A stretch of 64,000 bases of DNA from DATBLE01 sp963719325. Lineage in GTDB: Bacteria; Actinomycetota; Thermoleophilia; Gaiellales; Gaiellaceae. The notes below the pieces were generated by a model. The model saw only the letters and a program-made list of their open reading frames with translations, was not told the DNA's origin and did not search any database. The position numbers and the translations under genes are program-made. Below are positions 1-9,102 of the stretch, piece by piece (position 1 is the first letter of the stretch; every line of letters starts with the position of its first letter). The stretch spans positions 62,001 through 126,000 of the forward strand of contig CAVRBW010000005.1 in the NCBI GenBank assembly GCA_963719325.1. The letters are read 5' to 3'.

Positions 1-2
1 AC

Positions 3-491
3 GGCGAGTACCGGATGCAGGCGGCGAACGCGCGCCTGGCGCAGGATGCGGGGATCCCGGCTTCCTCCATCGTGCTCGCCGAGAACGGGTCGGTGGTCGA
101 GGTCGGGCCGGCCGGTGCCGCGATCGTCGACCGCGTCGAAGCGGGCGTCACCTTCGTCGACGGCCTCGGGGTGGGGGATATCGGAGACGTCGCGCTTCGC
201 GACCGCCGCCACATGGCGGAGGACGGCGTGCTCATCATCGTCGCCACGCTGGCGAGCCAGAACGGGTCGCGGTCGGCGACCGCCGAGCTGGTCGGGCGAG
301 GATTCGCAGAGAGCGAGCCGCTGTTCGACGAGATGCGCGAGGAGGCGGAGAACGTCCTGCGAGAGCTGATCGAGCAGGACGTCGTCGAGATCAAGCTGCT
401 CCAGGAGCACCTGCACGACGGTGTGGGCCAGCTGATCTACGACCGGACGAAGCGGCGGCCGATGATCCTGCCGGTCGTCGTCGAGGTGTGA
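3..491 (+). CDS. rnj: Ribonuclease J, C-terminal part (5' end outside window)
   Basis: The reading frame is open from the left edge, so only about the last 160 residues are visible. They begin with GEYRMQAANARLAQDAGIP, which matches the end of the beta-CASP part of RNase J, followed by ENGSVVEV and a C-terminal domain with VDGLGVGDIGDVALRDR and MAEDGVLIIV. RNase J is a zinc-dependent 5'-3' exonuclease and endonuclease in mRNA decay and rRNA maturation. The catalytic metallo-beta-lactamase part lies before the window. The stop overlaps the next gene by GTGA, so the two are probably translated from one mRNA. Confidence 0.9.
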   Translation, partial: GEYRMQAANARLAQDAGIPASSIVLAENGSVVEVGPAGAAIVDRVEAGVTFVDGLGVGDIGDVALRDRRHMAEDGVLIIVATLASQNGSRSATAELVGRGFAESEPLFDEMREEAENVLRELIEQDVVEIKLLQEHLHDGVGQLIYDRTKRRPMILPVVVEV

Positions 492-1036
492 GCGCGGTCG
501 TCGACGGCTGGGCCGGCATTCTGGCCGGAAACGCGGCCGAACAATCGACCGCTCGACGTCTGATCGCCCAGCTCTCCGCCTGCGAGGTGGCCGCGCTGTC
601 TTTCTGCCGGTTGCTCGAGCGCTGGGCGCGTGGCGATGCGAGTCCGTCCACGCCCGGACGGCGGCAGGCAGCGCTCCGACGGGCCGCAGAGCGTGCCGAG
701 ACCGCGCTTGCCGGGCTCGAACGGCCTCTCGGCCGCTACCTGCTCGAGCTCGAGCCGGAGCGAGCGGAAGGGCGATCGTGGTACGGAGAGCCCGGGGCGG
801 GAGAGCTTCGCGACTGGCAGGGGGTGTTGGAACGTGCCGGAGTCGCGGTCGCGCCCGTGCGGGTCGCCCAGGCGTACCTCGAGCTGGCCGTGCTCGTCCG
901 GGCGCTGGAGGGGCTGAGGGCGGCGGCTGACATCGGCTCGGCGCCGGATCGCTCCTCTCTCTGGGCCGGCCTGTTCGATCTGCGCGAGAACCTGCTCGGT
1001 CGGACGCTCGACGACCTGCGCGCCCTCGCCGCGTAA
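488..1036 (+). CDS. Hypothetical alpha-helical protein downstream of RNase J
   Basis: I do not recognise this 182-residue protein. It is rich in Ala, Leu, Arg and Glu with regular helical spacing, has no signal peptide or membrane segment, and has no catalytic motif I can name. The GTG start at 488 overlaps the RNase J stop, which supports a shared operon and a real gene. Directly after the TAA stop comes a palindromic element that recurs elsewhere in the window and probably ends the transcript. Confidence 0.65.
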   Translation: MSAVVDGWAGILAGNAAEQSTARRLIAQLSACEVAALSFCRLLERWARGDASPSTPGRRQAALRRAAERAETALAGLERPLGRYLLELEPERAEGRSWYGEPGAGELRDWQGVLERAGVAVAPVRVAQAYLELAVLVRALEGLRAAADIGSAPDRSSLWAGLFDLRENLLGRTLDDLRALAA

Positions 1037-1096
1037 CGCTCGCTCCGCTCGCTTCATGGGGGAACGGCCGGTCCCCCCATGAACCCCCCTCCCTCA
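1037..1096 (+). repeat. Stop-adjacent palindromic element, copy A (likely terminator)
   Basis: Right after the TAA stop comes CGCTCGCTCCGCTCGCTTC, then a hairpin with arms 1055-1065 and 1071-1081 (one mismatch), then a C-rich tail ACCCCCCTCCC. The same order of parts appears at 20597 and, on the minus strand, at 36535. It lacks a T-tract, so it may be a terminator of unusual form, an mRNA 3' stabiliser or a REP-like repeat. Confidence 0.6.
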
Positions 1097-1182
1097 CCGG
1101 TCGCACCTCAGCTTCCGCTGCGTGCCGCGCCCGCACGTGTCGGGCGCCGCGGCGACTGGGGACCATGTGAGCGAGTGGGCTC

Positions 1183-1188
1183 TAGGAT
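1183..1188 (+). promoter_or_regulatory. -10 element TAGGAT of first kinase gene (leaderless candidate)
   Basis: TAGGAT ends 9 bases before the ATG at 1198 and there is no Shine-Dalgarno sequence between them. Transcription would begin at or next to the start codon. No clear -35 box is visible. Confidence 0.45.
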
Positions 1189-1197
1189 GGTCGGTCG

Positions 1198-2024
1198 ATG
1201 GGAGCGCCCGTCGTCGCCGTCGTCGGCTCGATCAACCTCGACCTCGTCACTCGCTGCGAGCGCCTGCCGAGGCCGGGGGAGACGCTCACGGACGCACGCT
1301 TCGAGCGCATTCCCGGCGGGAAGGGAGCGAATCAGGCGCTTGCCGCCGCCCGATTGGGGGCAACGGTGCGGATGGTCGGCGCCGTCGGCGACGATCTGTT
1401 CGCTGAGGAGGCGCTGGCACTCCTCCGGGAGGGAGGTGTCGACCTCGACTCCGTCCGGCGCGTCGGTGCGCCGACCGGCGTCGCGGTCATCCTGGTCGCC
1501 GACGACGGGGAGAACCAGATCGTCGTCGCACCCGGCGCGAACTCGTTCGCGGAACCCGGAGACCTCACGGGAGCGGACGCGGTCCTCTGCCAGCTCGAGA
1601 TCCCGGTCGAAGCGGTGGCGGCCGCCGCCACTCGCGCGGCCTTCTTCTGCCTGAATGCAGGCCCGGCCCGGCCGCTGCCGGCCGAGCTGCTCGCCGAAGT
1701 CGACCTGCTCGTCGTGAACCGCTATGAGCTCGAAGCCGTGGGCCGGTTCGGCGGGCTGATCGCGCTCACGCTGGGTGCCGAGGGGGCGGTCCTGCTCGAG
1801 GACGGGCGCGAGCTCGCCCGCGCGGAGCCGCCGCCGGTGCAGGCAGTCGACGGGACGGCCGCAGGCGACTCCTTCACCGCGTGCCTGCTCGTCTCCCTGC
1901 TCGAGGGGCGAGATCGCGACGACGCGCTGCGCAGGGCGTGCGCCGCCGGTGCGCTCGCTGCTTCGCGGCCTGGGGCACAGCCGTCGCTCCCCACTGCGGC
2001 GGAAGTGGACGAGATACTCCGGGC

Positions 2025-2028
<4 letters not shown>
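1198..2028 (+). CDS. rbsK: PfkB-family carbohydrate kinase, ribokinase-like (copy 1)
   Basis: The 276-residue protein has the PfkB layout: VVGSINLDLV at the N-terminus, the sugar-binding GGKGANQALAAARLG, and the C-terminal ATP/anion-hole motif DGTAAGDSF, in which AAGD matches E. coli ribokinase and Asp is the catalytic base. Ribokinases phosphorylate ribose to ribose 5-phosphate. The nucleoside hydrolase that follows, with an ATGA overlap, would release ribose, so the pair makes sense as hydrolysis plus sugar capture. It is a little shorter than the usual 300 residues. Another PfkB sugar specificity cannot be excluded. Confidence 0.85.
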
Positions 2029-2944
<916 letters not shown>

Positions 2945-2948
<4 letters not shown>

Positions 2949-3757
2949 GGCTCGGCGTCCTCACCCTCCAGAACGCGCCGTGGAGGACGCTGGTCGAACG
3001 CTGGCAGACACTCGACGAGCTCGATGTCGAGACGATCTGGGTCGCCGACCATCTCGTCAACTGGATGCATCCCGAGCAGCCCTGGTTCGAGGCCTGGAGC
3101 TGCGTCACCGCCCTCGCGCACCTCACCAACCGACCCCGGATCGGCACGCTCGTCAGCCCGATGACCCTGCGCAACCCGGCTGTGCTCGCGCGCACGGCAC
3201 TCACGGTCGCCGAGCTCTCCGGAAGCCGGCTCGAGCTGGGTATCGGGTCGGGGCAGACCGGATCCCTCGATCACGACCTCGTCGAGGCGACTCGGTGGGA
3301 GCCGAAGGAGCGTGCTCGCCTGTTCGGCGAGTGGACGGAGCGGCTCACGAACCTGCTCGGCGACGAGCGGTTCCAGCCCAAGGCCGACGTTCCGCTGACG
3401 ATCGCCGGTCGCGGAAGGACGATTCTCTCCCTCGCCGCAAAGTACGCGACACGCTGGAACACGTTCGGGGGCGTCGGGCTCACGCCCGACGAGGCGGTGC
3501 GGCGTGGCCGCGACGACAACGAGCGGCTGGACGAGCTCTGTGCGGAAACGGGGCGAAGCGTGCTCCGTTCCGCCCTGATCGGCTACTCGTTCGTCGGCGA
3601 GACCCCCTGGAGCTCTGACGAGTCCTTCGCGGATCTCGTCGGCCGCTGGCGCGATGCGGGCTTCGAGGAGCTGGTCGTCTACTACCCGCCTGAGACGGGA
3701 ATGCCCGAAGGAAGCGTCGCCGGCGGCGTGTTCGAGCGAGCCTTCTCGAAGGGTTAG
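2945..3757 (+). CDS. Luciferase-like (LLM class) F420-type oxidoreductase
   Basis: 270 residues of the bacterial luciferase-like TIM-barrel family: N-terminal MRLGVLTL, then VWVADHL-type IWVADHLVNW, ALAHLTNRPRIGTLVSP, LELGIGSG and IAGRGRTILSLAAKYATRWN. In Actinobacteria such proteins usually use coenzyme F420, sometimes FMN. The substrate is unknown. It is translationally coupled to the nucleoside hydrolase, so a role in processing a released base or modified nucleoside is possible, but this is only inference from position. Confidence 0.8.
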
Positions 3758-3782
3758 CGCTTGCGCCGTCGAAGTCGCGCTC

Positions 3783-4299
3783 ATGGCGCGCAAGAAGCGG
3801 CCCAGCAAGGTACGCCCGAAGTCTCCGGCGCGGATCCGGAAGAAGAGGCGGCGCTCCCGTGCGGCAGCGCACCAGCATCCCGAGCTGATCGGGCTCGGCC
3901 TGGGAGCGTTCGGCCTGTTCATGGCCAGCGTGCTGTACGCGGGCTGGAACGGCGGCTACGTCGGCAGGGCGATCGGCGACGGATTGGTCGCGGTGATCGG
4001 CGGGACGGCGTACGCGCTCCCGGTCGGCTGCCTCGCCGTCGGGCTGCTGATGGTCGCGAGGAGCGACCTCCCGCGCTTCGGCCCGTTCCGAACGGGCCTG
4101 GTCGTGACGACTCTCGCCCTCGGGCTCGTTCTCGGTCGCCCGCACGGCGGCTATCTCGGCAGGGGCCTCGAGGCGGTCTTCGGCAGTCTGGTCGGCTCGA
4201 CCGGGACGCGCCTGCTCGGGGTCTTCCTGCTTCTGGCCGGAGGACTGCTCGTCAGCGGGGCATCTGTAGGCGCCTTCCTGAGGCGGTCGGGCCGGCGCC
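3783..4299 (+). CDS. ftsK: DNA translocase FtsK, N-terminal membrane part (frameshifted from motor)
   Basis: The ATG at 3783 opens a very basic tail (MARKKRPSKV...KKRRRSR), then four hydrophobic segments near residues 35-54, 66-92, 103-119 and 141-164, the membrane anchor of FtsK/SpoIIIE. After about residue 170 the frame becomes an implausible Arg/Gly/Ala-rich run, while coding character continues one base over in the frame of the motor domain from about 4285. A single-base insertion or two-base loss in the run GGGCCGGCGCCG near 4292-4302 explains the break. The end coordinate is approximate. It is more likely an assembly error than a split gene. Confidence 0.7.
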
Positions 4300-4410
4300 G
4301 TTCGACGCGCCGCCAAGGCTCGGCCTGCGCGCCGGGCGGCGCCGGTTCACCCGGCGCCTCATCCGGTCGGGCCGCCGCTCACCGACCTGCTCGCGCAAGG
4401 CGACACTCCG

Positions 4411-5955
4411 GTGAACGTCGTCGAGGACTTCCCGGACGTCGTCGCACCGTCCCCGTTGCTCGTCACCGAAGAGGACGAGGCAGACGAAGAGCGACCATCA
4501 CTGTTCGACGTCACCGAGGAACGCGGCACGTCCGTCTACCGGCTTCCCGACCCGGGCGCGCTGCGGCGCTCGAAGGCAGCGCCGCGCGGAGCCAGTGCGG
4601 CCAACGCCCGCACGGCCGAGGTCCTCGTCCAGGCGCTCGCCAACTTCGGGGTCGACGCACACGTGGTCGGCGAGATTTCCGGGCCGCGAGTCACCCGGTA
4701 CGAGCTTCAGCTCGCTCCCGGGACGAAGGTGGCGAAGGTCGCCGCCCTCAAGGACGACCTCTCGTACGCCCTTGCGACGACGGAGATTCGGATCCTGGCC
4801 CCGATCCCCGGCAAGCAGGCCGTCGGGGTCGAGGTGCCGAACCACGCGCCGAACCTCGTCACCCTCGGCGACGTCTACGACGACCTGCCGGCGACGGCGA
4901 GCCCGCTCTCCGTCTGGCTCGGCAAGGACATCTCCGGCAACGCGGTGTGGACCGACCTGGCGCGGATGCCGCACCTGCTGATCGCGGGGACGACCGGCTC
5001 GGGCAAGTCCGGCTGCATCAACACGATCCTCACGTCGATCCTCCTGCGAGCGACCCCCGACGACGTCCGGATGATCCTCATCGACCCGAAGCGGATCGAG
5101 CTCGGCTACTACGAGTCGATCCCGCATCTCCTGACCTCGGTCGTGTCGAGCCCGAAGACCGCCGCCGCCGCGCTGGCGAACGTCGTCGGAGAGATGGAGC
5201 GCCGCTACGAGCGGATGAGCATCGTGCGAGCGCGCAGCCTGCCGGAGATGAACCGGGCGCTGCGGGGCCGGGGCGACAAGCCGCTCCCGTACCTCCTCGT
5301 CGTCATCGACGAGCTCGCCGACCTGATGATGATCTCGCCGCAAGCCGTCGAGGACGCGATCATCCGGCTCGCCCAGAAGTCGCGCGCCGTGGGCATCCAC
5401 CTGGTGCTGGCGACGCAGCGGCCATCGGTTGACGTGATCACCGGGATGATCAAGGCGAACGTTCCGTCGCGCATCGCGTTTGCCGTCTCGAGCCAGACGG
5501 ACTCGCGGGTGATCCTCGATCAGTCCGGCGCGGAGAGCCTGCTCGGCCAGGGCGACATGCTCTTCAAGCCGCTCGGCACCTCGCGCCTGCAGCGGCTGCA
5601 GGGCGCCTACGTCACCGAGGAAGAGGTGGCACTCGTCGTCGAGCAGTGTCGTGCCCAAAGGGAGCAGGAGCTGGACGAGTCGCTCCTGGAGGCGCCCGAG
5701 CGTCCGCACGGCGAAGGCGACGAAGCCGACGACGAGTTCGACCCCGACGAGGATCCGCTGCTGGAGCGCGCGATCGAAGTCGTCGTTCAGGCACAGACGG
5801 CGTCGGTCTCCTTGCTCCAGCGCCGACTTCGCGTCGGCTACACCCGCGCGGGGCGTCTGATCGACATGCTCGAGCGGCGGGGGATCATCTCGCCCTACGA
5901 AGGCTCGAAGCCGCGCCGCGTGCTCGCCGGCGAGACCGAAACGCTGGCGTCCTAG
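4411..5955 (+). CDS. ftsK: DNA translocase FtsK, linker, motor and gamma domains
   Basis: The frame carries the FtsK alpha/beta/gamma parts: an acidic linker, the alpha region ISGPRVTRYELQLAPGTKV, Walker A IAGTTGSGKS, IDPKRIELGYYE, Walker B YLLVVIDELADLMM, and THE gamma winged helix at the C-terminus (SLLQRRLRVGYTRAGRLID). FtsK is a ring ATPase that pumps DNA at the division septum and helps resolve chromosome dimers. GTG 4411 is the only usable start in this frame, but protein-like sequence (GPPLTDLLAQGDTPV) extends upstream to about 4285, so the true protein is fused to the membrane part at 3783. The intact product would be about 720 residues. Confidence 0.9.
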   Translation: MNVVEDFPDVVAPSPLLVTEEDEADEERPSLFDVTEERGTSVYRLPDPGALRRSKAAPRGASAANARTAEVLVQALANFGVDAHVVGEISGPRVTRYELQLAPGTKVAKVAALKDDLSYALATTEIRILAPIPGKQAVGVEVPNHAPNLVTLGDVYDDLPATASPLSVWLGKDISGNAVWTDLARMPHLLIAGTTGSGKSGCINTILTSILLRATPDDVRMILIDPKRIELGYYESIPHLLTSVVSSPKTAAAALANVVGEMERRYERMSIVRARSLPEMNRALRGRGDKPLPYLLVVIDELADLMMISPQAVEDAIIRLAQKSRAVGIHLVLATQRPSVDVITGMIKANVPSRIAFAVSSQTDSRVILDQSGAESLLGQGDMLFKPLGTSRLQRLQGAYVTEEEVALVVEQCRAQREQELDESLLEAPERPHGEGDEADDEFDPDEDPLLERAIEVVVQAQTASVSLLQRRLRVGYTRAGRLIDMLERRGIISPYEGSKPRRVLAGETETLAS

Positions 5956-5971
5956 CCCGAACGGGCCGTGT

Positions 5972-6082
5972 CCCAGGGACAGTCCCTCGACCGGCTCGAA
6001 CAGACAGTTCGCTCGGCTCCGAACCGCCTATCCATCCCGATTGGCGGCGCTTCCGGCCCTGGCCGAGGGCCTGTCCCTCGGG
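5972..6082. repeat. Inverted repeat downstream of ftsK
   Basis: Arms 5972-5988 (CCCAGGGACAGTCCCTC) and 6065-6082 (GAGGGCCTGTCCCTCGGG) are near-reverse complements, and the left arm is also palindromic in itself (GGGACAGTCCC). They frame the gap between ftsK and the next gene. A REP-like repeat or a large terminator is possible. No T-tract follows. Confidence 0.5.
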
Positions 6083-6105
6083 CCTGCCGGAGACAGTCGC
6101 GGCTC

Positions 6106-6111
6106 TAAGAT
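6106..6111 (+). promoter_or_regulatory. -10 element TAAGAT of second kinase gene (leaderless candidate)
   Basis: TAAGAT ends six bases before the GTG at 6118, with no ribosome-binding site between. The expected transcription start falls on the first base of the start codon. Confidence 0.5.
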
Positions 6112-6117
6112 CCTCAC

Positions 6118-6960
6118 GTGACGCGAGTTGCAGTCGTCGGCAGCTACGGAGTCGGACTCACCTTCGGGGCGGCGCGCGTGCCGGAACGGGGTGAGTCCGT
6201 GATCGGCAATCTTTTCCGGACCGACCCGGGAGGAAAGGGGTCGAATCAGGCGATCGGCGTGGCCCGTCTGGGTGCCGATGTCACCTTGCTCACAGCCGTC
6301 GGCGAGGACGCTTTCGGCGACGACGCATTCGCGCTCTGGGCCGAGGAAGGAGTCGATGCCGGTGCCGTCCTCCGCGCTCCGCTCCCCACGATGTCCGCCG
6401 CGATCCTGGTCGAGCAAGGCGGTGACAACCGAATCGTGATCGTTCCGGGCGCGCTCTCGACGCTCACGCCGGCGCACGTCGACGCGTTCGCTGCGCAGAT
6501 CGCGACCGCAGACGTCCTGCTCGTCCAACTCGAAATCCCGGTCGCGACTGCGGTGCACGCCCTCGAGGTGGGCCGCGTGGCCGGCGTTCGCACCATCCTG
6601 AATCCCGCTCCGGCTCCGCCGCAGCCGTTGATCGTCGCAGCCGACTACCTGGTCCCGAACGAGACCGAGGTGCCGGCGGTCGCGGAGGCGAAGGGCACGG
6701 TCGTGCTCACCCTGGGCGAGCGGGGTGCCCGACTCGGTGCGGACCACGTGCCGGCCTTTCCGGCCCACCCTGTGGACTCGACCGGTGCCGGCGATGCTTT
6801 CTGCGCCGCCTTCGCGGTCGCGCTCGCCGAGGGAAGGTCGGATCTGGACGCAGTGCGCTGGGGCTGCGCCGCCGGGGCGAACATGGTCGAACACCAGGGG
6901 GTGGTGCCGGGCCTGCCGACGCGCGCGGAGCTCGAGCGACGGCTTGCGGTCGTCGGATGA
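6118..6960 (+). CDS. rbsK: PfkB-family carbohydrate kinase, ribokinase-like (copy 2)
   Basis: 280 residues with the PfkB signatures: DPGGKGSNQAIGVARLGADV for sugar binding and DSTGAGDAFCAAF for ATP and the catalytic Asp. The N-terminus (VVGSYGVGLTF) differs from copy 1 (VVGSINLDLV), so sugar specificity may differ. It is coupled by ATGA to a second nucleoside hydrolase, repeating the kinase-hydrolase arrangement found 5 kb upstream. The two kinases are clearly diverged, which argues against a recent duplication. The expected role is phosphorylation of ribose or deoxyribose set free from nucleosides. Confidence 0.83.
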   Translation: MTRVAVVGSYGVGLTFGAARVPERGESVIGNLFRTDPGGKGSNQAIGVARLGADVTLLTAVGEDAFGDDAFALWAEEGVDAGAVLRAPLPTMSAAILVEQGGDNRIVIVPGALSTLTPAHVDAFAAQIATADVLLVQLEIPVATAVHALEVGRVAGVRTILNPAPAPPQPLIVAADYLVPNETEVPAVAEAKGTVVLTLGERGARLGADHVPAFPAHPVDSTGAGDAFCAAFAVALAEGRSDLDAVRWGCAAGANMVEHQGVVPGLPTRAELERRLAVVG

Positions 6961-7880
6961 TTCGGCTGCTCGTCGACACGGACACCGCCGGCGACGACGT
7001 GTTCTCGCTCCTGCTCGCCCTTCGCGACCCGAGGGCGCGGCTGGAGGCGATCACCGTCTGCTGCGGGAACGTCTCCTTCGCGCAGGAGGTCGAGAACGCG
7101 CTCTACACGGTCGAGATGGCCGGCCGAAGCGGCGACGTGCCGGTCTACCCGGGCTGCTCCCGGCCGCTGATCGCCGAGTGGGTGGGGGCGGAGTACGTCC
7201 ACGGCCAGGACGGGATGGGCGACTCGTTCTTTCCGCGGGCGCGCCAACGCCCGGAGTCGAGGCACGCCGCGGACGAGCTCGTTCGCCGGGTCAACGAGAG
7301 CCCGGGCGAGCTGACCATCCTCGCGCAGGCACCGCTGACGAATCTCGCCGCCGCCGTCACGCGCGACCCGTCGATCGCCGGGATGGTCGAGCACCTGTAC
7401 GTGATGGGGGGCGGCATCGGAAACATCACCCCTGCAGCCGAATACAACTTCTACGTCGACCCGGAGGCGGCGAAGATCGTCCTCGGCGCAGGATTCCCGC
7501 TGACGCTCTTCACCTGGACGCTCACCCGTTCCCACGGCGTCTTCGACGACGACAAGCTTGCCCGCATCGCCGCGCTGGGGACACCGCTCGCGGCGTTCTT
7601 CGGCCAGGTGAACCGCAAGGCGCGCGAGTTCGACGACAAGGTGAACCACCTCGGCGGCTCGACGCACCCCGACTCGATGGCCTGTGCGGCCGTTCTCGAC
7701 CCTTCGCTGATCCTCGCCGCCGAGGATGCCGTCGTCGACGTGGAGACGAGCGGCGACCTGACGCGCGGCTGGTGCCTGATCGACACGCTCGGCCGAACCG
7801 AACGGAAGCCGAACGCCCGCGTCGTCACCGACTACGACACGGAACGGTTCTTCGAGCTCGTGTTGTCGGTTCTCGGATGA
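6957..7880 (+). CDS. Nucleoside hydrolase family protein (copy 2, variant active site)
   Basis: 307 residues beginning MIRLLVDTDTAGDD, the metal-binding signature of nucleoside hydrolases with T and A where most members have P and G. VMGGG, EYNFYVDPEAA and LTNLAAAV-type motifs support the fold. The last metal-ligand motif reads THPDSMACA in place of the HD-A-A form of copy 1, and the mid-protein TWTLTRSHGV differs from DVTHKALV. It is probably a nucleoside hydrolase of another substrate group. ATGA overlaps at both ends couple it to the kinase and to the ferritin-like gene. Confidence 0.8.
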   Translation: MIRLLVDTDTAGDDVFSLLLALRDPRARLEAITVCCGNVSFAQEVENALYTVEMAGRSGDVPVYPGCSRPLIAEWVGAEYVHGQDGMGDSFFPRARQRPESRHAADELVRRVNESPGELTILAQAPLTNLAAAVTRDPSIAGMVEHLYVMGGGIGNITPAAEYNFYVDPEAAKIVLGAGFPLTLFTWTLTRSHGVFDDDKLARIAALGTPLAAFFGQVNRKAREFDDKVNHLGGSTHPDSMACAAVLDPSLILAAEDAVVDVETSGDLTRGWCLIDTLGRTERKPNARVVTDYDTERFFELVLSVLG

Positions 7881-8989
7881 CGTACCTGCCCCCGACCCGC
7901 GACTTGCGCGAGCGGCTCGACACGGCCCAGCTGGTCACGCGCCTCTTCTATCGCGAACGGGCCGTGGCGCTCGCATGTGGGAGATTCATCCCGTCGGTCG
8001 CCCCGCTGGAGGAGAAGGCAGAGCTCGCACGAGCGGCCTGGGAGAGCGCCTTGGCCGGAGATGCGCTGCGGGAGCGGGTCTTCGAGCTTCGCTACCCCTC
8101 CCGCTTCCTGGAGGACCAGGCGGAGGAGATCTCCGTGGCCACGCCGGGCGAGCTGAAGAAGCTCGTCGGGCGGCTCGTCGACGACTACGGCGAGTACCTC
8201 ACCGGAGGTGACGAGCTGGCGGACGGGCCTTCACTGCGCCTCGTCGAGGCAGCAGTGCGTGACAAGGAGCGCCAGGTCGAGACGCTCACCGGCATCGAGC
8301 TCTCGGCAGAGGACCCGGCTCGCGACCCTCGGTACTTTTCCTCGAGCTTCTACTGGCCGGACGTGCTCGACCCGTCGTACCCGTACGGCGAAGGTCGCGC
8401 CCTCCAGCTGCGCTCGGCGGTCAGCCACCTGAACGAGGTGTGGGCGGTCGAGACCGCCGGGCTGATCCTCGACCGGCTCTCGACCGAGCTGGGTTGGGAG
8501 TTCACGCGCGACGCCGCCCGCTGGCTCTACGACGAGAGCCGGCACATGCTGATGGGCGCTCGTCGCCTCGAAGCCTGGGGATTCGCGCCGGCGGAGATTC
8601 CGCTCGGCGGCTACATCTACGAATCCTGTGCGGGCCAGGACGCGATCTACCGGCTGGGCATGCTCGGGTACTTCGAGACGAGGAACATCGGCCGGAAGCG
8701 CGAGCGGGCAGAGGCGTTCCACGGCATGGGCGACTCGACGAGCGAGGTCGACATGGAGTTCGACTGGGCCGACGAGACGCTGCACGCCGAGTACGGGCGT
8801 CGCTGGCTACGACGGCTGCTGGAGGCGCGCGACGAGGATCCCGAGTCCTGGCCCGCCGTGCTGGAGCGCTGCGAAGAGCTCGTCCGCGAGCGCGTCGCGC
8901 GCGCGACGCGTGAGGATCTCGACCGCATCAGGACCTGCGCGGACGCCCTTCTTCGCAAGGGTGAGCAGGCGCTCACGGCGGGTGACTAA
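7877..8989 (+). CDS. Ferritin-like domain protein (DUF455-like)
   Basis: 370 residues, strongly helical. The conserved pieces ALQLRSAVSHLNEVWAVE, DESRHMLMGARRLEAWGF and DETLHAEYGRRWLRR carry Glu and ExxH-like pairs typical of ferritin-like di-iron helical bundles, and I read it as related to the DUF455 group. No reaction is established for that group, to my knowledge. Its ATG overlaps the stop of the second nucleoside hydrolase, so it is co-translated with nucleoside breakdown genes. An oxidase or hydroxylase acting on a base or nucleoside is a guess from position only. Confidence 0.6.
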   Translation: MTYLPPTRDLRERLDTAQLVTRLFYRERAVALACGRFIPSVAPLEEKAELARAAWESALAGDALRERVFELRYPSRFLEDQAEEISVATPGELKKLVGRLVDDYGEYLTGGDELADGPSLRLVEAAVRDKERQVETLTGIELSAEDPARDPRYFSSSFYWPDVLDPSYPYGEGRALQLRSAVSHLNEVWAVETAGLILDRLSTELGWEFTRDAARWLYDESRHMLMGARRLEAWGFAPAEIPLGGYIYESCAGQDAIYRLGMLGYFETRNIGRKRERAEAFHGMGDSTSEVDMEFDWADETLHAEYGRRWLRRLLEARDEDPESWPAVLERCEELVRERVARATREDLDRIRTCADALLRKGEQALTAGD

Positions 8990-9018
8990 CTCCCGAGGCG
9001 CATCGACGTCTGACGTAG

Positions 9019-9046
9019 TTGACCACGGGGTCTGAGGCAGTAGGAT
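9019..9046 (+). promoter_or_regulatory. Promoter of the BMP-family binding protein gene
   Basis: TTGACC at 9019-9024 and TAGGAT at 9041-9046 are 16 bases apart, a good primary-sigma promoter. A short C5/G5 hairpin (about 9053-9069) and the ribosome site GGGAGG lie between it and the GTG at 9103, so this mRNA has a real leader, unlike many in the window. Confidence 0.65.
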
Positions 9047-9102
9047 CAAACGGCCCCCGCCCCCGGGGGAACGTGCGGATTAGCTTCTGAGGGAGGATTT
9101 GC

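Noticed and set aside
4300..5432. Continuation of the ftsK N-terminal frame for another 380 residues
   Set aside because: It is Arg/Gly/Ala/Pro-rich with no family features and lies over the clearly real motor domain in another frame.
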